In this document: in pieces, positions 6,616 through 17,639 of the stretch
How positions within the stretch are numbered: the first letter of the stretch is position 1
How the letters are laid out: each line of letters begins with the position of its first letter
From: JBECKR01 sp040235415
GTDB taxonomy: Bacteria; Acidobacteriota; Polarisedimenticolia; Polarisedimenticolales; Polarisedimenticolaceae
NCBI GenBank assembly: GCA_040235415.1
Contig: JBECKR010000147.1
Location: forward strand, 1-20,253
DNA: 20,253 bases
Direction: 5' to 3'
Made by a program: the position numbers and the translations under genes
The notes under the pieces: generated by a model
The model's database searches: none
Seen by the model: the letters and a program-made list of their open reading frames with translations, nothing else
What the model was told of the DNA's origin: nothing

Positions 6616-9521
6616 GCCTCTCGGTGGACGACTTCGACGCCTTCCATCGTGCCGTCCACGACCGGGCCCCGTTCGACTGGCAGACCCGGCTCTTGCGCCG
6701 AATCGTCGACGAGCGGGCTTGGCCGCGCGTCCTCGATCTCCCCACGGGTTCCGGAAAGACGACCTGCATCGACATCGCGTTGTTCGCATTGGCGCTCGAC
6801 GCCGCCGCGCTTCCTTCGGAACGCTGGTGTCCTCGCCGTATCGCGATGGTGGTCGACCGGCGTGTCGTGGTCGATCAGGCGGCGGAGCGCGGGCGTAAGC
6901 TGCTCGACGCGTTGATCACATCGACCGAACCCGTGGTGACCGCGGCGCGGGACGCGCTCGCTTCCCTGGCGGGTCCCGACGAGGAGCCGCTCGGCGTGTT
7001 CACGCTGCGAGGCGGCATCCCGAAGGACGACGGCTGGGCCCGAACCCCGGATCAGCCTCTTGTGATCGCGTCGACGGTCGATCAGATCGGCTCCCGGCTC
7101 CTCATTCAAGGGTACGGCGTGAGCCGGGCGATGCGGCCGGTGCACGCGGGCCTTGCCGGCAACGACCTGCTCCTTCTGCTCGACGAGGTGCACCTCTCGC
7201 ACCCGTTCAAGGAGACGCTCGGGCGGCTAGAGGCTTTGAGAGTGCGTTTCACCGACAACGGGCTGCCCCTGCGCTTCCGCTTCGCGTTCCTGTCGGCGAC
7301 GCCGGGGGAGTCCGACGAGGAGGCGTTCCGACTCACATCGGACGACGTAGCCGTATCCTCGGCGCTCGGTCCGAGGCTCCACGCCAAGAAGCCGGTTCGC
7401 GTCGTCGAGGTCTCGGGCCGAGACGCTGTCGCCGCCCGCGTCGCCGGAGAGGCCGAGGAGCTCCTGAAGCGGCATGCCGTGGTCGCGGCCGTCGTGAACC
7501 GCGTCGATACGGCACTCGCGGTGTTCGGCGCGCTGAAGTCGGCGCTCCAGGAGCGCGCGGATGTGGTCCTCTTGACAGGACGAATGCGGCCCCTCGATCG
7601 CGACGACGTACTCGCGGACTATCGATCGCGTATCGCGACCGGCGGGCGCGCGCGTACGGCCGGCGAAGCCAGGCTCGTCGTCGTCGGCACACAATGTATC
7701 GAGGCCGGTGCGGATTTCGACTTCGACGCGATGGTCACCGAGTCGGCGAGCCTCGACGCCCTCAGGCAACGGTTCGGCCGGGTCGACCGCCTTGGCGAAC
7801 ACAGGGACGGGGCGGGCAACGGTAAGGCCCAGGGTGTGATCGTCCATGAGAAGAGCGAAAAGGACGATCCTGTCTACCAAACGACGATCGCCGAAACCGT
7901 GAAATGGCTGAAGGGGAAGATCGACAAGAAGCGCAAGGCGGTCGATTTCGGGAGTCTATCGCTCCGCGACGCTCCCGCCGGATTACTCGCGCCCAAGGCG
8001 GGTGCACCGATGCTCTTGCCCGCCTACCTCGATCTATGGTCCCAGACCGCTCCGGTACCCTCGCTCGTTCCCGACCCCGGCCTTTTCCTGCACGGGCCGC
8101 GAAGTGGGCCCGAGGACGTGCAAGTGATCTGGCGGGCCGACGTCGGCGAGGACGACCTCGATCCACAACGATTGCCGAACCTCGTCGGGGCCGTCAGCGC
8201 GATACGGCCATCCTCGCTGGAGGCGATCTCGCTGCCGTTCGTGGCGGCACGCCGTTGGCTCGATAACAGCGTAAACGCGCTCGAAGGCAGTGCCGACCTC
8301 GAGATCAAGCGCGACGCCGGAACGGCGGCGGAGCCCGGAGGGCGGCGTGCGTTACGTTGGCTCGGAGCGGATAGCGAGATCGTCGATGCTTCGGGGATCC
8401 GTCCGGGGGATACGCTCGTGGTCCCCAGCGCCTACGGTGGAGTCGATCCCGCCAGCAAGTGCTTCGACCCGTCCGCCGAACGCGACGTTCCGGACCTCGC
8501 CGAGCGAGCCGCCCTGCTAGGGCGCGGACGGCCGCTGTTGCGTCTACACCCCTGCGTGCTCGCAGACCTCGGTCTTCCGGACCTCGAACGGGAAGATCCG
8601 GAAGCCGCGCGTGGGGCCTTGGCTGCGCGGGCGGAAGACCTGGAAGGGTGGAAGCGCCCCTGGGCTGGATGGCTCGGAAAGGGTCGCAAGGCGCGTGCCG
8701 TTCCGTCGGGAAGCGGGGAGGCTGGCGGTTGGCTGGTGATTTCAGGTGAGCGTGTCGAGGCCCGCGTTCTGCGAGATACCCTCAGGGCAGAACAGGGCGA
8801 GCGCGTCCCGGTCGAGCCGGGAGCGGACTCGACCACCGACGACGAAGAGTCGGCGTTCGTCGGCTCGGACGTCGTTCTCGACGTTCACAGTCGGCACGTT
8901 GAAGATCGCGCTCGCGAGTGTTCGAGGCGGCTCGGCCTCTCGGACGAGCTTTGCAACGACCTCTCGCTCGCGGCGTGGCTCCATGACATCGGCAAGGCCG
9001 ATCCGCGCTTCCAGCGCATGCTCCGCGGCGGTAGCGAGATCGCCTACTACCGCGACGAAGACCGGATCCTCGCGAAGTCGGGGATGGCCAGCGAAAGCAA
9101 GGCGGAGCATCGAAGGGCCCAACGGCTGAGCGGCTACCCGCCGAGTACACGCCACGAAGCACAGTCGCTCGCGATGATCGAGACCGCTCGCGAACAGGTC
9201 GCGGAAATGGCTCACGACCTCGATCTCGTGATGCACCTCGTCGCCAGCCACCACGGGCATTGCCGTCCGTTCGTGCCGCCGACCGAGGACCCCGAGCCCG
9301 TCGAGGTCGCGCTCGCAGCGCACGCGAGCGGGACCTTCGGCGCCCTCGCCTTTCGTGCGACCACCTCGGCGCATCAGCTTCACAGGCTGGACACCCCTCT
9401 GGCGGATCGCTTCTGGTCGCTGGTCTCGAAGTACGGATGGCTCGAACTCTGCTGGCTGGAGGCCATCCTCCGACTCGCCGATCACCGAGCGAGCGAAGAC
9501 GAAGCGGGAGGCCGGCGATGA
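6612..9521 (+). CDS. cas3: Cas3 helicase-nuclease with C-terminal HD domain
   Basis: A 969-aa effector that should unwind and degrade target DNA after R-loop formation. Helicase motifs appear in order: Walker A LPTGSGKT (43-50), DEVH box (191-194), SAT (228-230), motif V VVGTQCIEAGADFDFD (357-372) and motif VI QRFGRVDR (386-393). The HD nuclease lies at the C-terminus: H759/H762, HD at 791-792 in WLHDIGKADPRF, H848, and HHGH at 880-883. HD after helicase is the reverse of the common Cas3 order and fits type I-G. I place the start at the GTG at 6612 because it overlaps the csb2 stop (GTGA) and has GGAGGA just upstream. The frame is open further upstream, but that part overlaps csb2 and lacks family features. 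Confidence 0.93.
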   Translation: MSLSVDDFDAFHRAVHDRAPFDWQTRLLRRIVDERAWPRVLDLPTGSGKTTCIDIALFALALDAAALPSERWCPRRIAMVVDRRVVVDQAAERGRKLLDALITSTEPVVTAARDALASLAGPDEEPLGVFTLRGGIPKDDGWARTPDQPLVIASTVDQIGSRLLIQGYGVSRAMRPVHAGLAGNDLLLLLDEVHLSHPFKETLGRLEALRVRFTDNGLPLRFRFAFLSATPGESDEEAFRLTSDDVAVSSALGPRLHAKKPVRVVEVSGRDAVAARVAGEAEELLKRHAVVAAVVNRVDTALAVFGALKSALQERADVVLLTGRMRPLDRDDVLADYRSRIATGGRARTAGEARLVVVGTQCIEAGADFDFDAMVTESASLDALRQRFGRVDRLGEHRDGAGNGKAQGVIVHEKSEKDDPVYQTTIAETVKWLKGKIDKKRKAVDFGSLSLRDAPAGLLAPKAGAPMLLPAYLDLWSQTAPVPSLVPDPGLFLHGPRSGPEDVQVIWRADVGEDDLDPQRLPNLVGAVSAIRPSSLEAISLPFVAARRWLDNSVNALEGSADLEIKRDAGTAAEPGGRRALRWLGADSEIVDASGIRPGDTLVVPSAYGGVDPASKCFDPSAERDVPDLAERAALLGRGRPLLRLHPCVLADLGLPDLEREDPEAARGALAARAEDLEGWKRPWAGWLGKGRKARAVPSGSGEAGGWLVISGERVEARVLRDTLRAEQGERVPVEPGADSTTDDEESAFVGSDVVLDVHSRHVEDRARECSRRLGLSDELCNDLSLAAWLHDIGKADPRFQRMLRGGSEIAYYRDEDRILAKSGMASESKAEHRRAQRLSGYPPSTRHEAQSLAMIETAREQVAEMAHDLDLVMHLVASHHGHCRPFVPPTEDPEPVEVALAAHASGTFGALAFRATTSAHQLHRLDTPLADRFWSLVSKYGWLELCWLEAILRLADHRASEDEAGGRR

Positions 9522-10534
9522 GGCGTACCGTGCTCAACGGTCTCAACGGCTCGAACCCGGTCGGTTTCATCGCCTCGGTGGGGTTGTTGCGGCTCCTCGA
9601 GGGTCAGGGCACTCATGCACGCCTCGGGTTCACGGAGGACGGCGGGTTCCACGCGTGGATCGAGTGCGGTCTCGCGCTGAACGACGTCGCGGGCATCGTC
9701 ACCAACGACGCCGTCTCCGCCGCAGGCCCCCAACCGTGGCGGCTGGAGTATCAGAAGCAGGAGAAGAGAGGCGCGAAAGTCGTGGCCGATTTGAAGGCCC
9801 CGCCCGGCCGGTTCCGCGAATTCCTGACCTCGGCGATCGACGAGTGGTTGGCGGGGCGGCCGGAACGATCCGACTACGCGGCCGCATACGGGACCGACGT
9901 CGCCGTCGACGGCAACGGGAACACGAAACCGACCGCCTTCCACTTCACCGCCGCGAACCAGCAGTTCCTCGGAGCGGTCGAAGAACTGCGCCGGAGGATC
10001 TCCACGGACTGGGTCCGAGATTCGCTCGATGATCGCGAAGGCAAGACGAAGCCCGGGCCGAACCTCCGCTGGGATCCGGACGCGGAGCGCATTCGTGCCT
10101 TGATGGGTGTCAACCCGAATGATGACGGCACGTCCGTCAACGCGCCGCTCGAATGGCTCGCCTTCCGCGGACTGCCTGCGTTTCCCTGCGTTCCGGTCGG
10201 GAGGCGGATCGTGACGTGCGGTGTGACGGGGCGTCGCCAGGAGGAGTTTCGCTTCCACTGGCCCCTGTGGTCATGTGGAGCGAGTTACGGGACGTTACGC
10301 TCGTTACTCCCCCTTGCCGCGGGCTGGGTCGAGGACGAAGAGCAGGTCCGGCGCGCCATCGACGCGCACGGCCGAGAGGGGTCGGGTCGGCGCTCACCGG
10401 GTCGAGTTCGGCAGGATCTCGAGGCCACCCTCGCGGAACGTCGCCGTCGAGGGGTGTTCGCCCTATGCACGTCGGAGATCCGTCGTAGTGCGCAGGGTTT
10501 CGGCAATTTCGGTCCGGCCTACGTGCGAGGCTGA
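9518..10534 (+). CDS. csb3: type I-G Cas8-like subunit (Csb3-like)
   Basis: A 338-aa protein, probably the large-subunit equivalent that recognises the PAM and recruits Cas3. It begins LNGLNGSNPVGFIASVGLLR (6-25), a start pattern I associate with the Csb3/Csx17 type I-G group. It also has KPTAFHFTAANQQFLGAVEE (in the middle) and PLEWLAFRGLPAFPCVPVG followed by FHWPLW (C-terminal half). The length fits Csb3 rather than the longer Csx17. The ATG overlaps the cas3 stop (ATGA), so it is translated as part of the same operon. The family name is less certain than the operon role; it could be labelled Cas8g or a Cas3-extension family member. Confidence 0.8.
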   Translation: MRRTVLNGLNGSNPVGFIASVGLLRLLEGQGTHARLGFTEDGGFHAWIECGLALNDVAGIVTNDAVSAAGPQPWRLEYQKQEKRGAKVVADLKAPPGRFREFLTSAIDEWLAGRPERSDYAAAYGTDVAVDGNGNTKPTAFHFTAANQQFLGAVEELRRRISTDWVRDSLDDREGKTKPGPNLRWDPDAERIRALMGVNPNDDGTSVNAPLEWLAFRGLPAFPCVPVGRRIVTCGVTGRRQEEFRFHWPLWSCGASYGTLRSLLPLAAGWVEDEEQVRRAIDAHGREGSGRRSPGRVRQDLEATLAERRRRGVFALCTSEIRRSAQGFGNFGPAYVRG

Positions 10535-11064
10535 CGTCGATCGAGAACCAACGGGACTCCGCCCCCCGGTGAGCCGTGCCTTGGCTCTTTTACCGGTAGG
10601 TCGTGTCCCGCTCCGTCCCGATCATCCGATGCGAGCCCGAGTGGCGCTCAGCTTGGAACGGCCGATCCCAGCCGCCTCTCGCGACTCGACTTCGGTCCCA
10701 CTTCGACGGCGCGAACGCGGCCGATAGCCAGCCGCCGGCGCGCTCGATGCCTCTCGGGAGCACGGTACCAAGCTGCGCGCCACCGTGGTTGTGGAGCGAT
10801 CCACGCCGCATTGCGGCGCGAAATCGTGGTACAACCCGCGCGAGGGAACGACACGGCCGGGCAGTCGGGCGGGCTCGGGCGCGGTCGGGCCGCTCTTCGC
10901 GGTCCGGCAGAGGGTGCCGTGCACGCGACGGATCGCCCGCGAGGTCGCCGTTTCCTCACGGTCCGGCCTTCCCTACCGACGACGTCGTCTTTCGACGTGA
11001 CCTTTGCCGCAGCGCTGCATCTTCGAACGCGACGGCGCCGTCCGGAGCCGTCCGAGGGAGCACG
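10535..11064. other. 530-nt intergenic boundary between CRISPR and efflux loci
   Basis: I see no convincing gene here on either strand; the open frames have arginine- and serine-rich, low-complexity translations. It contains the terminator candidate at 10571-10591, a perfect 6-bp hairpin with 3-nt loop (CGCCGC-ATT-GCGGCG, 10804-10818) flanked by CCACG (10801-10805) and CGTGG (10825-10829), and a 12-nt perfect palindrome GACGACGTCGTC (10978-10989). These dyads could be regulatory for the efflux operon. I do not see a clear -35/-10 pair. No transposase remnant or tRNA was recognised, although the region could mark an edge of a transferred CRISPR locus. Confidence 0.6.
10571..10591 (+). terminator. 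weak intrinsic terminator candidate after the cas operon
   Basis: GAGCC (10571-10575) and GGCTC (10583-10587) form a 5-bp stem with a 7-nt loop followed by TTTT (10588-10591), 37 nt after the csb3 stop. Outer arms CCGGT (10566-10570) and ACCGG (10592-10596) can also pair. The stem is short and the T run is only four, so this is tentative. Confidence 0.4.
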
Positions 11065-12402
11065 ATGAGCACACGATTCCGATCCTTGCCGGCGGTGCTG
11101 CTGTGCGCCGCGCTCGCCGCTCCGGCCCTCGCCGCGGACTCCCCGGTGCTGACGCTCGAGGAGGCGATCCGGATCGCGGTCGAGCAGAACGACCGCTTGG
11201 GGGCGGCGGACGCGTCGGTCGCGGCGGCCGGGTACCGCGTGCAGGAGGCGAGCGGCTCGAGGCTGCCGAAGGTCGACCTCGCCGAGACCGTGTCGCGAAC
11301 CACGAACCCGGTCTACGTCTTCATGAACAAGCTCGGGCAGGAGGCGTTCACCGCCGCCGACTTCGACATCGGGGCGCTCAACACGCCCGACGCGATCAGC
11401 AACTTCAACACCATGCTCGAGGTCCAGCAGCCGATCTACGTCGGGGGCCGCATCACCCACGGCATCGCGGCGGCGAAGGCCGGGCGCGAGGCCGCGGCGG
11501 CCGGGCGCGAACGGACGCGGCAGGAAGTGGTCGGGGACGTCATCGACTCCTACACCGGCGCGGTGCTCGCGGAGGCGCACCTCAAGGTCGCGCGACAGGC
11601 GCTCGAGACGGCGGGCGCGAACGTCGGTCTCGTGCGCAACCTCCGGGAGGCCGGCCTCGTCGTCGAGTCCGATCTCCTCCAAGCCGAGGTCCGCAAGAGC
11701 GAGGTCGAGGAGATGGTCGCGAACGCCGAGGCCGCCGTCGCGACGGCGCGGGCCGCGCTCAACCTCACGATGGGCCGCGACCTCACGACGCCGACGGCGC
11801 TCCCCGAGACGATCGTGCCGCCGCCGGCCGATACGACCCCGCTCGAGGACCTCGTGGCCGAGGCGCGCTCCAAGCGGCCGGACCTCGACGCGGCCTCGCG
11901 CCAGGTCGACGCCGCCGCGCAGGCGGCGCGGATGGCCCGCGGCGGGTACCTCCCGGAGGTCGGCGTGACCGGGCGGTACGAGGCGAACGCGGAGAGCTTC
12001 ATCGGTACCGACGGCACGAACTGGTCGTTGTTCCTGGGAGCGCGATGGACGGTGTTCGACGGGCGCCGCACGGCGGCCCGGGTCGGGCAGGCGCGCGCGC
12101 AGGCGCGGATGGCCGATCGCATGCGCACGCTGCTCGGTCGGGCGGTCGAGCTCCAGGTCCGCAAGTCGTGGCACGAGCTCGCCGCGGCCCGAAAGCGTCT
12201 CGATCAAGCGCACGGCGCCGTCGATCTCGCGCGGGAGAGCCTCCGGATCGTGCGCGACCGCTACGGCGAGGGGCTCGCGACCGCGGTGGAGCTCCTCGAC
12301 GCCGAGACCTCCCTGACCGGGGCGCGGACGCGCGAGGTCGGGGCGCTGCGGGACGTGACGCACTCGAGCGCGACGCTCGATCTCGCCGTGGGACGGCTGT
12401 GA
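11065..12402 (+). CDS. TolC-family outer-membrane efflux channel
   Basis: A 445-aa outer-membrane factor that should form the exit duct of the tripartite pump. A signal peptide is clear at residues 1-23 (LPAVLLCAALAAPALA, cut before AD), which fixes the start at the ATG at 11065, with GAGGGAG just upstream; the open frame running further upstream is not credible. Two repeats of long, alanine- and glutamate-rich helices typical of the OEP domain follow. LTLEEAIRIAVEQN begins the first, a typical TolC-family opening, and EGLATAVELLDAETSL lies near the end of the second. It is the first gene of the operon, 26 nt upstream of the fusion protein gene. The substrate cannot be inferred from this gene. 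Confidence 0.9.
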   Translation: MSTRFRSLPAVLLCAALAAPALAADSPVLTLEEAIRIAVEQNDRLGAADASVAAAGYRVQEASGSRLPKVDLAETVSRTTNPVYVFMNKLGQEAFTAADFDIGALNTPDAISNFNTMLEVQQPIYVGGRITHGIAAAKAGREAAAAGRERTRQEVVGDVIDSYTGAVLAEAHLKVARQALETAGANVGLVRNLREAGLVVESDLLQAEVRKSEVEEMVANAEAAVATARAALNLTMGRDLTTPTALPETIVPPPADTTPLEDLVAEARSKRPDLDAASRQVDAAAQAARMARGGYLPEVGVTGRYEANAESFIGTDGTNWSLFLGARWTVFDGRRTAARVGQARAQARMADRMRTLLGRAVELQVRKSWHELAAARKRLDQAHGAVDLARESLRIVRDRYGEGLATAVELLDAETSLTGARTREVGALRDVTHSSATLDLAVGRL

Positions 12403-12428
12403 ACCCCCGAAGGAGAGAAGGAAGCATC

Positions 12429-13505
12429 ATGCGGACCAAGACGATCCTCATGGCGCTCGCGGCCGGTGCCGCGACGCTCGCCGCCGCCGGCTGCGGGGGC
12501 GGGAAGCCCGCGGCCGCGCCCGAGACCCGCTCCGCCGTGACGCTGGCGATCGCGACGGCGGCGCCGAGCGAGATCGCGGCGACGTTCGAGGCGACGGGCG
12601 CGATCGCGCCCAGGAAGCGCGTCTCCCCCGGCACCAAGATCATGGGCCGCGTCGAGTCGGTGAAGGTCCGCGAGGGCGATCGCGTCGCGGCGGGCGACGT
12701 GCTCGCGTCGCTCGAGAAGCGCGACCTCCTGGCGGCTGTCGAGCAGGCCAAGGCCGCGGTCGCGATGGCGTCGGCGCGGCTCGACAACGCCGCAGCGCAG
12801 CACCGCCGGATCGAGGACCTGCACGCGCGCGGCTCCGTCACGGACAAGAACCTCGAGGACGCGACCGCCGGCTGGCGCGTGGCCGAGGCCGGGCTCGAGC
12901 AGGCCGAGGCGAACCTCGACGCGGCGAACGTCATGCTCGGCTACGCCGACGTCGTGGCGCCGGTCGCCGGGTGGGTGACCGCGAAGCGGATCGAGTCCGG
13001 CGACATGGCGGCGCCCGGAATGCCGCTGTTCACGGTCGAGGACCTGGGGCGCGTCAAGGTCGTCGTCAACGTGCCGGAGGCCGCGGTCGTGGGGCTCGAG
13101 CGCGGCGAAACCGCGACCGTCGTCGTGGACGTCCTGGGGCTCGAGCGCGAGGCGCGGATCGAGCGCATCAACCCCGCGGGCGATCCGATGAGCCGGACCT
13201 ACGAGGTCGAGCTCTCGCTCGACAACGCGGAAGCGCGGCTCAAGTCCGGGATGTTCGCGCGCGCGCGGTTCGACCGCGGCAGCCGAAAGGCGCTGCTCGT
13301 GCCGCCGGGCGCGGTCGTCGACCGCGGCCAGCTGCGGGGGGTGTTCGTCGTGGGGGACGACGGCGTCGCGCGCCTGCGGTGGATCCGCACCGGCCGGCGC
13401 GACGCGGGCGGCGTCGAGGTGCTGTCCGGGCTCGAGGCCGGGGAACGCTACGTCGTCGCGCCGCCCCCCGGGCTCGCCGACGCCACGCCCGTGGTCGAGG
13501 GCTGA
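12429..13505 (+). CDS. RND efflux periplasmic adaptor (membrane fusion) lipoprotein
   Basis: A 358-aa adaptor linking the inner-membrane RND pump to the outer-membrane channel. The N-terminus is a lipoprotein-type signal with the Cys at residue 22 (LAAAGC, permissive lipobox). GRVESVKVREGDRVAAGDVL is the first half of the biotinyl-lipoyl-like domain, followed by an alanine-rich alpha-hairpin (about 100-160) and the second lipoyl half DVVAPVAGWVTAKRIESGD. The beta-barrel and membrane-proximal parts fill the rest, ending at GLADATPVVEG. The ATG at 12429 follows an AAGGAAG-like site. There is no N- or C-terminal metal-binding extension of the CusB kind, so the substrate is open. The next gene starts 3 nt after the stop. 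Confidence 0.9.
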   Translation: MRTKTILMALAAGAATLAAAGCGGGKPAAAPETRSAVTLAIATAAPSEIAATFEATGAIAPRKRVSPGTKIMGRVESVKVREGDRVAAGDVLASLEKRDLLAAVEQAKAAVAMASARLDNAAAQHRRIEDLHARGSVTDKNLEDATAGWRVAEAGLEQAEANLDAANVMLGYADVVAPVAGWVTAKRIESGDMAAPGMPLFTVEDLGRVKVVVNVPEAAVVGLERGETATVVVDVLGLEREARIERINPAGDPMSRTYEVELSLDNAEARLKSGMFARARFDRGSRKALLVPPGAVVDRGQLRGVFVVGDDGVARLRWIRTGRRDAGGVEVLSGLEAGERYVVAPPPGLADATPVVEG

Positions 13506-13508
13506 GCG

Positions 13509-16774
<3,266 letters not shown>

Positions 16775-16775
<1 letters not shown>

Positions 16776-17065
16776 TGAAGCTCCTGCTGATCCTGTGCTC
16801 GGCCGAACGGCTCGCCGACGTCCAGCGGATCGTCGACGAGCACGAGGTCCACGGCTACACCGAGATCCCCGAGGTCCGGGGGGTCGGCACGACCGGCCGG
16901 CACCTCGGGACGCGCGCTTTCCCCGGGAGCGTGTCGCTGATCTTCACCGCGGCCGAAGAGACCAAGATCGAGCGGCTCGTCGCGGCGCTGCGGGACTGCG
17001 GTGAGGCATGTCCGCCCGGGGAGGGCGTGCGCGCGTTCGTGCTGGACGTCGAGGAGATGATCTGA
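16775..17065 (+). CDS. PII-like signalling protein 1
   Basis: A 96-aa small protein whose length and pattern fit the PII-like superfamily: beta strand MKLLLILCSAERLADVQRIV, helix, a loop with GVGTTGRHLGTRAFPG (37-51), strand SVSLIFTAAEETKIERLV, and a final strand VRAFVLDVEEMI. The classical PII T-loop tyrosine uridylation motif is not seen, so it is not an ordinary GlnB/GlnK. A PII subgroup (PII-NG) has been described beside RND heavy-metal efflux genes, and this gene fits that context. It has Cys8, Cys75 and Cys79. Its ATG overlaps the RND stop, so it is probably made in step with the pump and may sense a ligand and modulate it. The sensed ligand is unknown. Confidence 0.75.
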
Positions 17066-17085
17066 TCGTGCCGGGAGGCGGTGCC

Positions 17086-17379
17086 ATGAGGCAGATGACG
17101 GTCTTCTGCAGTCGCGATCTCGAGCCGCGCGTCGTGTCGGCGTTCGACCGGGCCGGCGTCGAGGGCTACCTCAGGCTTTCGGGAGCGACCGGACAGAAGT
17201 TCATGCCGCCGGGGCAGGTGCCGCGCACCATGACCTGGGAGGCGCTGGCGCTCGTCGTCCCGGCCGCGAACGACGGCGCGGTCGAGTCGGTGGTCGCGGA
17301 GCTCCGGATCTACGCCGGCAGCTGCGAGATCCAGCCGTGCCTGCGGATCGTGGTGGCGCCGATCGACGAGATGCTGTGA
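17086..17379 (+). CDS. PII-like signalling protein 2
   Basis: A 97-aa protein, paralogous in layout to the preceding gene: strand MTVFCSRDLEPRVVSAF, helix, loop GATGQKFMPPGQVPRT (33-48), strand WEALALVVPAANDGAVESVV, and terminal LRIVVAPIDEML. It keeps Cys at position 8 in the same CS dipeptide, and has Cys80 and Cys85 near the position of the other protein's Cys75/Cys79 pair. The start at 17086 has GGGAGG 7 nt upstream. An upstream extension of the frame into the previous gene is possible but unlikely. Two adjacent, diverged PII-like proteins could form heterotrimers; this is inference. Confidence 0.7.
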   Translation: MRQMTVFCSRDLEPRVVSAFDRAGVEGYLRLSGATGQKFMPPGQVPRTMTWEALALVVPAANDGAVESVVAELRIYAGSCEIQPCLRIVVAPIDEML

Positions 17380-17468
17380 TGCGCGACCTCCTGACGCTCT
17401 TGGGGTTCGTCGCGCTGTGGCTCGCGCTGCAGCTGTGGATCCTGCCGCGGCTCGGCGTCCCGACGTGA
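17379..17468 (+). CDS. 29-aa single-span membrane microprotein
   Basis: The ATG overlaps the stop of the preceding PII-like gene (TGATG), the same coupling used earlier in this operon, and encodes 29 residues ending at the TGA at 17466-17468. The sequence MRDLLTLLGFVALWLALQLW is a hydrophobic helix, followed by ILPRLGVPT. A single-span protein joined to an RND operon recalls AcrZ, the small E. coli protein that binds AcrB, but the similarity is by size and context only. After the TGA the frame stays open to a second TGA at 17550-17552, adding 27 residues that begin M-S-G-T-C. If the first TGA were decoded as selenocysteine the product would be 57 aa; this is treated as a finding and is not assumed here. 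Confidence 0.6.
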   Translation: MRDLLTLLGFVALWLALQLWILPRLGVPT

Positions 17469-17548
17469 ATGTCGGGGACCTGCGGCCTCCCCGGGAGGGA
17501 GGAGACGGAATCCGGCGAGCCGGAAGGGGAGCGTGAGCCCGACGGTCG

Positions 17549-17580
17549 TTGATCGCGCGTCGTCGCTCCTCGACTAGAAT
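17549..17580 (+). promoter_or_regulatory. weak promoter candidate for the SLC13 transporter gene
   Basis: TTGATC (17549-17554) and TAGAAT (17575-17580) resemble a sigma-70 pair, but the spacing is 20 nt, longer than ideal. TAGAAT is the better half and is one of the few A/T-rich spots here. Transcription would begin near 17587, about 50 nt before the TTG start at 17640. Confidence 0.35.
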
Positions 17581-17639
17581 ACCCGCCCATCCGGTTCAGG
17601 GTCGTCCGCTCGCGCGGACCCACCGCGGCGGGAGGCGGG

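Noticed and set aside
10978..10989. Perfect 12-nt palindrome GACGACGTCGTC as an operator
   Set aside because: Short palindromes of G/C-rich trinucleotides are frequent at this base composition and there is no recognisable promoter beside it; kept only as a note in the intergenic entry.
10603..11064. Upstream extension of the TolC-family frame
   Set aside because: The extension is low-complexity Arg/Ser/Ala sequence, whereas the ATG at 11065 begins a proper signal peptide and has a ribosome site.
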